Source: a virus. From it: a stretch of DNA of 22,739 nt. Positions 1 through 5,584 of this stretch are shown here, piece by piece. Numbering within the stretch: the first letter of the stretch is position 1; each line of letters begins with the position of its first letter. Where the stretch lies: positions 1-22,739 of IMG/VR virus record IMGVR_UViG_3300049717_000028; one strand, 5' to 3'. The notes under the pieces were generated by a model, which did no database searches, had not been told where the DNA came from, and worked only from the letters and a program-made list of their open reading frames with translations. Made by a program: the position numbers and the translations under genes.

Positions 1-2440
1 TTACCTCAGCCGATTCTAAATATTTTAAACCATCAAGAAAGTATTGCGTATTCAACTCCGCTGCCCTTGCTTTTCTTTTCAGAAACAAAGACCTGTAAGG
101 CACTGTCATTAATCCACCGAATGGATCGAAAACAGTATCCCCCTTGTTGCTATACCTTATGATAATTCTATCCACAATATCAAACTGTAAAGGGCAAATA
201 TGATTGTTTAAACCTGCTCTTGTTTGCTCATTATTAAGCGTAATCATACGGCACACATCATGCCAGACGTCCTCATTGTGCGAACCTGGGGCAAGAGTCA
301 TAAAGCTACTTGGCAAATTGCCCTTTAGATCAAGTTTTTCGCCTATTGCAATATGATGTTCGTAGTTATATATGTTCTTCAATGTCATTTCAGTAAACAT
401 TCTTGATAAAACGTCGGGCGCGTATCCTGAAAGCTCTTCCGGTGTTAAAAGCCTGTTCCCGGAAGATCTCCAAAAAGAATGTGCATCTACTTGCCACCTT
501 GCGCGTGTATAATCTTCCTTGCTCTTTTCTACTGGAATATCCGCATAAGCTCTCGACGTGTCACTTGGTAACTTCCTGAAAAGTAAAATGTATTCTGGGC
601 AACCTACACCCATCTTTGAGCCGTCCTTGCTGTTTTCAGTCCAGCCCAAACGGTAAGTCTGGTTGTTTTCTCTTACAACATCCGTGACAACAGTAATCAT
701 GCCAAAATAAATAAAACCATGCTTAACAAAGTTCTGTATTGTGGCACAATGAAACGGTTCCATGCTTGGCATGCCGTACCCGGTTGTATTGCCAAAAAGA
801 ACGCGGTCTTTTACGTGTATTGCCGCAACTCTACCAGGTTGCAATATCCGCAATAATTGAGGTGTTAAAAAGTCCATCTGTTCGAAAAACTTTTGCGTAT
901 CTTTGTTATGTCCAAAATCGTTGTATGTGGATGTGTATTCGTAATGGTTTCCGAACGGTATTGATGTATGGATAAGCCCGATACTATTATCTGGTATCAA
1001 TTTAACCTCATCCACGCAATCATTATTAGCCACTATATAATCTTTCCCGCTTGACTCTATTCTAGTAACTCCAATTGTGCGCTTTAACTCTCCTGCCATT
1101 TCATCATGAGAAAGCCCGTATTTTCTTATTATTTCACTCATTTTCTCTACCATCCTTTTGTGATTTTCCCATTTGTGCATAAGGGTTTTAAAAACTTCAA
1201 TTTCATTATCTGTATAGATAAGATGGATATGGCATTCTTTACTTTGCAAGAACCTGTATATCCGGTGAACTGCTTGAATAAAATCATTGAACTTGAAGCC
1301 TATACCTATAAAAATAGCGTTGTTGCAATGTCTTTGAAAATTACACCCAGACCCTGAAAGTATAGGTTTTGTGGCAAGGTATTTAAACTCGCCATTTCCA
1401 AAATCAACAACTCTTTGTTCTCTTATCTCCATGTCTTGTGATCCGTATACTTCCAAACATTCGGGCAAATTTTTCTTTAAAATATGGCGTTCTTCTTCTC
1501 GGTCGTGCCACAAAATAAAGTGATCTTCTGGACTACCTGATATTATTTCTACTGCCTTTTTAACTCTCAATTCTATACTATCTTTTTTCTCTTTTGATGC
1601 ATCATGTAAATTCATTTTCACATCAGGCAGAAGTTTCATTTGACCGTCTTTTTCTTCATATTCTTTGAAGTCGGTTTTTACCACATGCTCATGTATTGTC
1701 AATGGCGGCAAAGAATATCTGTCATCACTATACCCAAGGTCGGACGGTTTTTGTAAAAATATTGCCCATGAACTCATCCATAGCCAGAACTCTTTTTCCA
1801 TGCACGGCATGAGAGTTAAGTTGTTAGCCTGTGTTGAATCCCTTTTAAAAAAGCGGGTTAAAGCCTGGCCAGTATCCATAATTCCAAGAAATCCAGCATA
1901 GTGAATAAGCTCTTTATACTTATTTGGTGAAGGTGTGGCAGTTGCAACAAAGCGGTATTTTACCGATTGAAACATTTGCAAAAACGATTGATATGTTTTA
2001 GAACCATAAGAGCGCAAGACGCTTGCTTCATCCAAGGAAACCGCGTTGAATAAATTCACGTCAAGTTTTCCATCACGTACTGATTCATAATTTGTTAAGT
2101 ATAATCCTGTTTCATTCACCTCTTCACTTTTACGAACAAAATGAACCGGCACACCTAATTTTCCAGCATCAATTTTAAATTCGTGACGTACTCCCAATGG
2201 CGTAATTATAAGTTGTCTACCTTTTTCGTTTTGAGCTATTAATCGCATGCATTCTATTTGTATAAACGATTTACCCAAACCGAACGCTGCAAAAATTGCA
2301 CGCTTCCCGCCCTCGATTGCCCACCGAACAATGTCGTTTTGATGGGGGTATAATAAGCTATTCACATCTTCACGCTTTACCACAAACCCTGTTTTTTCTG
2401 ATAGGCAAATTTTAGATGCCAAGAAATCTATGTACTCCAT
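1..2440 (-). CDS. Helicase-DNA methyltransferase fusion protein (3' end off window)
   Basis: This ORF is open for 813 codons from ATG 2440 to the left edge, with no in-frame stop on codon-by-codon translation. GAGAGG lies 5 nt before the ATG. The N-terminal half is an SF2/SNF2-like helicase: Walker A FGLGKS (about 53-58), DEAS box (137-140), TATP (167-170), a motif-V-like LSGSG (361-365) and motif VI QAVHRIYRFLQ (389-399). The C-terminal half resembles a beta-class N6/N4 methyltransferase: a motif-IV-like TSIPF (492-496), then the SAM-binding VFDPFGG (770-776), in the order IV before I that defines the beta class. Canonical motif IV is (D/S/T)PPY or TSPPY, so the first proline is Ile here. 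Family knowledge suggests DNA methylation coupled to an ATP-driven translocase. The target and role (self-protection, counter-defence, replication) are not visible. The HNH gene lies 47 nt upstream in the same operon. Helicase assignment is firm, methyltransferase fairly firm, activity unproven. Confidence 0.88.
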   Translation of the reverse strand, partial: MEYIDFLASKICLSEKTGFVVKREDVNSLLYPHQNDIVRWAIEGGKRAIFAAFGLGKSFIQIECMRLIAQNEKGRQLIITPLGVRHEFKIDAGKLGVPVHFVRKSEEVNETGLYLTNYESVRDGKLDVNLFNAVSLDEASVLRSYGSKTYQSFLQMFQSVKYRFVATATPSPNKYKELIHYAGFLGIMDTGQALTRFFKRDSTQANNLTLMPCMEKEFWLWMSSWAIFLQKPSDLGYSDDRYSLPPLTIHEHVVKTDFKEYEEKDGQMKLLPDVKMNLHDASKEKKDSIELRVKKAVEIISGSPEDHFILWHDREEERHILKKNLPECLEVYGSQDMEIREQRVVDFGNGEFKYLATKPILSGSGCNFQRHCNNAIFIGIGFKFNDFIQAVHRIYRFLQSKECHIHLIYTDNEIEVFKTLMHKWENHKRMVEKMSEIIRKYGLSHDEMAGELKRTIGVTRIESSGKDYIVANNDCVDEVKLIPDNSIGLIHTSIPFGNHYEYTSTYNDFGHNKDTQKFFEQMDFLTPQLLRILQPGRVAAIHVKDRVLFGNTTGYGMPSMEPFHCATIQNFVKHGFIYFGMITVVTDVVRENNQTYRLGWTENSKDGSKMGVGCPEYILLFRKLPSDTSRAYADIPVEKSKEDYTRARWQVDAHSFWRSSGNRLLTPEELSGYAPDVLSRMFTEMTLKNIYNYEHHIAIGEKLDLKGNLPSSFMTLAPGSHNEDVWHDVCRMITLNNEQTRAGLNNHICPLQFDIVDRIIIRYSNKGDTVFDPFGGLMTVPYRSLFLKRKARAAELNTQYFLDGLKYLESAEV

Positions 2441-2487
2441 TAGAACCTCTCTGTTATTAATTATTACCGGATACCGTCCGGGCGGGG

Positions 2488-2994
2488 CTATTGCGTTAAT
2501 TTTCTTCCATGGAATAACTCATGACAAGTAGTGCAAAGAGTTATCATAGAACGCATGGAACATTCCCAAATATATTTTCCATCATACGTGTTATGATGAA
2601 CATGCAAGCTTTCTTTTTTGTTGCCGCATATCATGCATTTAAAACCGTCACGGGTCATAATTTCCAAACGTCTTCTTTGCCAGTTAGGATGTAGGTACTG
2701 TTCTTTCCATGGGATATTACCTTCAACCTTAACCATTTTTTCAAGTGGAACAAGCTTTTCTTTTTTAGATGCCATTTGGTCTTGAGCTAGGTCAATGTTT
2801 TTTGCTCTTTTATTTAAGTGCGCATTTTTTAGACTCAAAAATATTTCAGCGTCACTATCTGGAATTTCTTTTCCAATTGCACCTTCCAACCAACCCCGAA
2901 CCGGATACTGATAACCCAAAAGTAAAATCTGTTTATTATTCCAAGATCCTTTTTCACTTATACCTTGTAAAATAAACTCTCTTGTAATTATCAT
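2488..2994 (-). CDS. HNH endonuclease with small N-terminal domain
   Basis: A 168-residue protein. The C-terminal third is an HNH nuclease: CxxC (C120, C123), the HVHH core (131-134) and a second CxxCH (C154, C157, H158) with H162, giving the beta-beta-alpha-metal site plus a structural zinc. Residues 1-55 form a separate small domain (SWNNKQILLLG at 17-27, then a PVRGWLEGAIGKEI-type segment). I associate such a domain with short phage proteins that occur alone or joined to HNH modules; its function is unknown to me. ATG 2994 is preceded by AAGGAAATTAAGT, a good ribosome site. The gene sits just upstream of the helicase-methyltransferase. It could be a free-standing homing-type nuclease, a packaging or nicking nuclease, or the nuclease partner of the methyltransferase. 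The sequence does not decide between these. Confidence 0.85.
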   Translation of the reverse strand: MIITREFILQGISEKGSWNNKQILLLGYQYPVRGWLEGAIGKEIPDSDAEIFLSLKNAHLNKRAKNIDLAQDQMASKKEKLVPLEKMVKVEGNIPWKEQYLHPNWQRRRLEIMTRDGFKCMICGNKKESLHVHHNTYDGKYIWECSMRSMITLCTTCHELFHGRKLTQ

Positions 2995-3205
2995 ACTTAA
3001 TTTCCTTACTAATCTTAATTGTATTTACTAACATGCGTTCTTTAGAGCCCTGTAGAGCCGTAGGGGTAAGAGCTTGAACTTCCACCCATCTTTTTAAACG
3101 TTGAGATCCAAACAACGCTACCGATATGCTGGCAGAAAATGAAAAAGGGTCGATTACTGCATAGGTTCTTCCTCGCTTGCCGTGAACAAGGAGGAATAAA
3201 TACAA
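2954..3205 (-). CDS. Doubtful small ORF, 83 aa, unknown
   Basis: This is the only frame open across the 290-nt space between the 122-aa gene and the HNH gene. The start would be TTG at 3205, with AAAGGG 7 nt upstream. The product looks like real protein in its middle (FGSQRLKRWVEVQALTP, about residues 32-48) but matches no family I know. Its last 41 nt overlap the HNH start in another frame, which is longer than the 1-4 nt overlaps elsewhere in this operon, so the 3' end or the whole ORF may be spurious. An interrupted inverted repeat (3180-3239) surrounds the proposed start. Confidence 0.35.
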   Translation of the reverse strand: MYLFLLVHGKRGRTYAVIDPFSFSASISVALFGSQRLKRWVEVQALTPTALQGSKERMLVNTIKISKEIKYDNYKRVYFTRYK

Positions 3206-3239
3206 TAATCAACCCTTTATCCTTGATCTGAATTCACGG
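3180..3239 (-). repeat. Interrupted inverted repeat around a TTG start
   Basis: CCGTGAA (3233-3239 read on the minus strand) is complementary to TTCACGG (3180-3186). Immediately inside on one arm, CAAGGA can pair with TCCTTG, after a 7-nt bulge on the other arm. In RNA this would form an extended stem enclosing the AAAGGG ribosome site and the TTG of the 83-aa ORF. Pairing was judged by eye, and no folding energy was computed. Confidence 0.35.
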
Positions 3240-3291
3240 TTCAAATCTTACAAACAATATACATCATGAATTTAAAAGAGCAAGAAATATT

Positions 3292-3660
3292 TTAAACTTT
3301 CCCAGCCTTGCCCTTACTCGCGCAAATTTTATGCCCTTGCGTGGTTCCGCACAGCTCCGGAATGATTGCAGAGCCTTGGCCTATACCTTTTTCATCCACG
3401 CCTAGAGCTGCGTTCTCATCCGACATCCTTATAACCATAGATTTTTTACTGGTATCGGTAGTGTGTATGTCCACGCCAAGACGCGCTGCCATGTAATCGA
3501 TTATCCACCGCTTTTTCTCAAGGCCTGTATTGCCAGGTATCTTTTCCCATAGTTTTTTGGGAAAAAAGAATTGCTGTAATTCAGATGGACAATTGTAAAG
3601 CCATGCCCTGCCGAGTTTTTTCTTTTCTGTTGGTTCTGTTGCTTCTGTTGTTTCGTTCAT
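3292..3660 (-). CDS. Hypothetical protein, 122 aa
   Basis: I do not recognise a family. The N-terminus is polar and low in complexity (Glu/Thr-rich, residues 1-15). It is followed by an aromatic and basic segment (RAWLYNCPSELQQFF, 18-32) and a WIIDYMAARLGVDI helix-like stretch. The C-terminal 50 residues are Gly/Lys-rich and have no recognised motif. There is no signal peptide or membrane segment. ATG 3660 overlaps the TGA of the upstream gene (ATGA), and AGGAAAGG lies just before it, so the two are probably translationally coupled. The position within the early operon suggests an accessory or DNA-metabolism role, but that is only context. Confidence 0.75.
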   Translation of the reverse strand: MNETTEATEPTEKKKLGRAWLYNCPSELQQFFFPKKLWEKIPGNTGLEKKRWIIDYMAARLGVDIHTTDTSKKSMVIRMSDENAALGVDEKGIGQGSAIIPELCGTTQGHKICASKGKAGKV

Positions 3661-3980
3661 TTTTTTGCCTTTCCTGTTATGTGTAGTTTATCGAAATGTT
3701 CGTTTTTGCAATCTGGGCAAATGCTATCGCTATGATTTTTATCCGCTATTATACGCCAATCCCAGTTACCACGGCTATCTATAACCATCGCGGCTGCATC
3801 AATTGCACACCAAGCGCACCGCGTATATATACCCTCTGGTGAGCGCATGATAGGGTTAAGCCAGTCTCCCCGCATTGATACCACGTGACCACGGATTGTA
3901 TGGCTAACACCGCGCAACGCCCAAATTCGAGAGTTTTGAGCGGTTAGGCGGGTTTTGTCTGTGTAGATGGGTGCGGTCAT
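3657..3980 (-). CDS. Small protein with two CxxC pairs, 107 aa
   Basis: This 107-residue soluble protein has two cysteine pairs, C55-x2-C58 and C88-x2-C91. That spacing could bind one zinc ion as a split zinc ribbon. The N-terminal half (residues 1-50) is rich in Arg and aromatics and contains RGVSHTIRGHVVSMRGDW; it may be a nucleic-acid-binding surface, though this is inference only. ATG 3980 overlaps the TGA of the Imm5-like gene, and its own TGA overlaps the next ATG, giving an ATGA-coupled chain of three genes. No named family is recognised. Confidence 0.8.
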   Translation of the reverse strand: MTAPIYTDKTRLTAQNSRIWALRGVSHTIRGHVVSMRGDWLNPIMRSPEGIYTRCAWCAIDAAAMVIDSRGNWDWRIIADKNHSDSICPDCKNEHFDKLHITGKAKK

Positions 3981-4522
3981 GATGGATTATCCAAAATTGA
4001 TATCCCATAAATTAGCATTTTTATTTTCATTTCGTCTGCGGCGTATGCGGCGTATGCGGCGTATGTGGCGTTTGCGGCGTATGCGTCGTTTGCGTCGTTT
4101 GCGGCGTTTGCGGCGTATGCGGCGTATGCGGCGTATGCGGCGTATGTGGCGTATGTGGCGTATGTGGCGTTTGCGGCGTTTGCGGCGGCGTATGCGGCGT
4201 TTGCGGTATCACTACAAGGATTTTTTACATACTCTTTTGCTGCTTCAATTGCACTCCGTGGCCTTTTATCTTCAGGATATTTTTTTTCATAAATATCAAT
4301 TACTTGCTCTGCTGCAAATATTGCATATTTAATGTTTTGCGTTTTTGTAAAAAGATGATTTAATAACCAGTTTCCCCAATTAAGTGCGTTCTGGTTTTCG
4401 TTTTTTGTTTCTATTAATTTTGCAATGCAACTTTCGGCTGTGGCAAATTGATTTTTGGAGTACCACAACAGCCCTTCATTGCATGGCCTAAGACTTTTTA
4501 CTTTGCAAAGATTCAATTCCAT
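3977..4522 (-). CDS. Imm5-like alpha-helical protein with Ala-Ala-Tyr repeats
   Basis: A 181-residue protein. Residues 1-105 are helical and resemble the family annotated as putative immunity protein Imm5. The cues are WGNWLLNHLF (49-58), a YAIFAAEQVIDIYEKKYPED stretch (66-85) and RPRSAIEAAKEY (88-99). Residues 106-163 are an almost pure Ala/Tyr/Asn/Thr tract built on a 3-residue unit (Ala-Ala-Tyr), and a short non-repeat tail follows (DEMKIKMLIYG...). The start is well supported by AGGAGGAAAAAAT before ATG 4522. Imm5 was defined computationally in bacterial toxin-immunity loci. I cannot see a cognate toxin here, so immunity function is not established. The repeat tract comes from a 9-bp DNA repeat, so its length can change without loss of frame. 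Confidence 0.75.
   Translation of the reverse strand: MELNLCKVKSLRPCNEGLLWYSKNQFATAESCIAKLIETKNENQNALNWGNWLLNHLFTKTQNIKYAIFAAEQVIDIYEKKYPEDKRPRSAIEAAKEYVKNPCSDTANAAYAAANAANATYATYATYAAYAAYAAYAANAANDANDAYAANATYAAYAAYAADEMKIKMLIYGISILDNPS
4034..4207. repeat. 9-bp tandem repeat (minisatellite) inside the Imm5-like gene
   Basis: About 19 imperfect copies of a 9-bp unit (GCGGCGTAT on the plus strand; variants GCGGCGTTT, GTGGCGTAT and GCGTCGTTT). One junction carries an extra GCG. Each copy encodes three residues (Tyr-Ala-Ala and variants). The periodicity keeps several frames on both strands open, which creates artefactual ORFs on the plus strand and in another minus frame. Confidence 0.95.
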
Positions 4523-4536
4523 ATTTTTTCCTCCTG

Positions 4537-4629
4537 TTATTTTAAAAACACATTACAAACAATTGTCATACTAGACAACCACACTACTACTATGATTGCC
4601 CAGATTATTGATGCATCGGGACGGGTCAT
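4537..4629 (-). CDS. 30-aa single-span membrane peptide
   Basis: A 31-codon ORF starts at ATG 4629, overlapping the TGA of the upstream 75-aa gene (ATGA), and ends at TAA 4537. A strong ribosome site for the next gene follows immediately. The product is a short polar head (MTRPDAS), one hydrophobic helix (about residues 8-28, IIWAIIVVVWLSSMTIVCNVF) and a C-terminal Lys. Translation would depend on coupling, since the nearest purine-rich site (GAGG) is 12 nt upstream. It fills the otherwise empty gap between two genes. Small membrane peptides in phage early operons can be superinfection-exclusion or host-takeover factors, but here that is inference. Confidence 0.55.
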   Translation of the reverse strand: MTRPDASIIWAIIVVVWLSSMTIVCNVFLK

Positions 4630-4853
4630 GATACTGTATAACCTCTATCGCAATCACGCACCACATCATAATCAATATCAACACGGTTGCCATCGCCATC
4701 TCTAACCGCCGCGGCATTATACCAATAAGCGGCCCTACGCATAGCCTTTTTGAGTCCAGCTTTTGAGTTATTATATACATCAATTATCTCGCCGATACCG
4801 TAAGGGGCTTGTGATCCTATGCCAACCACTGTGATATACTTTTTTGTTTTCAC
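4626..4853 (-). CDS. Hypothetical protein, 75 aa
   Basis: GTG start at 4853 with a near-ideal AAAGGAG 6 nt upstream. The product starts MKTKKYITVVGIG and continues with a Lys/Ala/Tyr-rich helix-like segment (KAGLKKAMRRAAYWYN, about 32-47). It ends in an acidic stretch (GDGNRVDIDYDVVRD). There are no cysteine pairs, membrane spans or family motifs I recognise. The TGA overlaps the ATG of the 30-aa membrane peptide. Second gene of the left operon. Confidence 0.7.
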   Translation of the reverse strand: MKTKKYITVVGIGSQAPYGIGEIIDVYNNSKAGLKKAMRRAAYWYNAAAVRDGDGNRVDIDYDVVRDCDRGYTVS

Positions 4854-4882
4854 GTTTCGCTCCTTTATTTTAATTTATAAAA

Positions 4883-5023
4883 TCAATTCCAGACCATTAG
4901 TTTTGCCTTTCTTTCAATATTCCAGTAAGGAGAATGGCACTTCGGACAAACCTTTGGAATACCATCTTTTCTTGGAAACCACTCTCTTTTACATCTCAAG
5001 CACTTAAACTTTTTAATAGACAT
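4883..5023 (-). CDS. 46-aa zinc-ribbon protein
   Basis: ATG 5023 is preceded by GGAGG at 5-nt spacing, about 30 nt downstream of the expected transcription start. It is thus the first gene of the left operon. The 46-residue product has C8-x2-C11 and C26-x2-C29 around a basic core (KREWFPRKDG), followed by SPYWN and a basic tail. This is a rubredoxin-like zinc ribbon of the short type common in phages and archaea (CPKC...SPYWN). The likely role is nucleic-acid or protein binding, possibly as a small regulator, but the partner cannot be read from the sequence. Confidence 0.85.
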   Translation of the reverse strand: MSIKKFKCLRCKREWFPRKDGIPKVCPKCHSPYWNIERKAKLMVWN

Positions 5024-5060
5024 ACTATCCTCCATTAAGTATTAAATTAATTATGACAAT

Positions 5061-5089
5061 AATATACTATAGTAATATACTATAGTCAA
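5061..5089 (-). promoter_or_regulatory. Sigma70-type promoter of the left operon
   Basis: Read on the minus strand: TTGACT (5084-5089), a 17-bp spacer, then TATATT (5061-5066). This is the optimal spacing, with five of six -35 bases matching TTGACA. The start point is expected near 5053-5055, which gives a leader of about 30 nt ahead of the zinc-ribbon ATG. The surrounding DNA is very AT-rich. Confidence 0.85.
5066..5086. promoter_or_regulatory. Two ACTATAGT palindromes overlapping the promoter
   Basis: ACTATAGT is a perfect 8-bp palindrome present at 5066-5073 and 5079-5086. With the 5-bp linker it forms a 13-bp direct repeat (ACTATAGTATATT read on the minus strand). One copy touches the -35 hexamer and the other touches the -10. 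Such placement is typical of a repressor operator, but no regulator gene is present in the window. Confidence 0.6.
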
Positions 5090-5198
5090 TAATTAAAATA
5101 AATATTTTAGTTAGTAGAATTATTTACAAATAATTGTTTTAGAATGTGGAGTAAATTTACAAAAGCATTATGTTGGGTTCAACAATATGATAGACAAC

Positions 5199-5234
5199 AA
5201 AAAAGCCCCTGCACGGTTTTGCCCGCGCAAGGGC
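5199..5234 (-). terminator. Rho-independent terminator of the late operon
   Basis: Read on the minus strand: a 12-bp stem (GCCCTTGCGCGG with CCGTGCAGGGGC, two G-U pairs) with loop GCAAAA, followed directly by six T residues. There is no T-run on the opposite side, so it acts leftward only. It lies about 110 nt downstream of the o-spanin stop. Confidence 0.92.
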
Positions 5235-5276
5235 ACAACAGAAAGAATGGAAGTGGTACTAATATACATATTGCAG

Positions 5277-5290
5277 TTTGAGGCCTCAAA
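5277..5290. repeat. Perfect 14-bp palindrome
   Basis: TTTGAGGCCTCAAA is its own reverse complement. It lies between the last lysis gene and the terminator. It shares the left half AGTTTGA with the dyad at 5316-5333, and the two centres are 41 bp apart, about four helical turns. Confidence 0.7.
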
Positions 5291-5315
5291 GTTAAATATG
5301 ATTATCGCATAATTA

Positions 5316-5333
5316 AGTTTGAACGTCTAAACT
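5316..5333. repeat. Imperfect 18-bp dyad
   Basis: AGTTTGAACGTCTAAACT matches its reverse complement at 14 of 18 positions (AGTTT arms and an ACGT centre). It has the same left half as the palindrome at 5277-5290 and lies 12 bp beyond the o-spanin stop. Confidence 0.5.
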
Positions 5334-5344
5334 ACAGTATGATT

Positions 5345-5584
5345 TCAATTCACGCAACCGCAAGCTTTCATTTTTTCCTTGTACACATTTAAAGAATGGT
5401 ACATTGATTGAAAAAGCGCCTTACTTGCATAACAATTGTCCGTCGAATCGCAATGAATCCTCATGTCACTTGGCACTATCTGGATTTGTGGCTTCGGCGG
5501 AGTCGCGCACAAGCACATCATTAAACATGGTATCCAACTTAGTGTCATCATTTTCAATAAGAGCTTTTTCCAGTTCATTGTCAT
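5345..5584 (-). CDS. Outer-membrane spanin-like lipoprotein (Rz1-like)
   Basis: A 79-residue product from ATG 5584, preceded by AAAGG at 9-nt spacing. A further TTG lies upstream, but this ATG is better placed. It has a basic N-terminus (NWKK), a hydrophobic signal (about 8-26) with Cys 24 and Cys 26, and then the Pro-rich TPPKPQIQ typical of Rz1-type spanins. The C-terminal domain has four Cys and a YKEKMKAC helix. The gene overlaps the inner-membrane spanin by 119 nt in another frame, as Rz/Rz1 pairs do. The lipobox is not canonical: the residue before Cys 26 is Leu, and before Cys 24 it is Met. Expected role: with the i-spanin, it fuses inner and outer membranes at the last step of lysis. 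Confidence 0.7.
   Translation of the reverse strand: MTMNWKKLLLKMMTLSWIPCLMMCLCATPPKPQIQIVPSDMRIHCDSTDNCYASKALFQSMYHSLNVYKEKMKACGCVN

Larger units (their letters stand above)
5024..5344. other. Intergenic control region between late and left operons
   Basis: These 321 bp hold no convincing gene. From right to left they contain two related dyads (5316-5333 and 5277-5290), the late-operon terminator (5199-5234), an AT-rich stretch with no recognisable signal (5090-5198), and the left-operon promoter with its palindromes (5061-5089). A 45-codon plus-strand ORF runs through the terminator and was rejected. Confidence 0.8.

Noticed and set aside
739-1901. Plus-strand ORFs of 78-83 aa at the left end
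   Set aside because: Shadows opposite the long minus-strand helicase-methyltransferase ORF, which is easily missed because its stop lies outside the window.
2467-2481. Hairpin CCGGA-CGGTA-TCCGG between the HNH and helicase-methyltransferase genes
   Set aside because: Stem of only 5 bp, no T-run, and the genes look co-transcribed; noted but not called as a terminator.
3245-3290. Second promoter (TTGCTC-16-TATATT, minus strand) before the 83-aa ORF
   Set aside because: Only three of six -35 bases match the consensus and the region is AT-rich, so a chance match is likely.
4034-4207. CRISPR array
   Set aside because: The repeat is a 9-bp contiguous tandem unit with no spacers.
3967-4332. Plus-strand Arg/Met-rich ORF (121 aa) and similar ORFs over 4027-4292
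   Set aside because: Products of the 9-bp repeat being open in most frames. The minus-strand Imm5-like frame has the ribosome site, operon coupling and a non-repeat conserved part.
5152-5280. 45-codon plus-strand ORF beginning MWSKFTK across the terminator
   Set aside because: No ribosome site, runs through a perfect minus-strand terminator, and no recognisable protein features.
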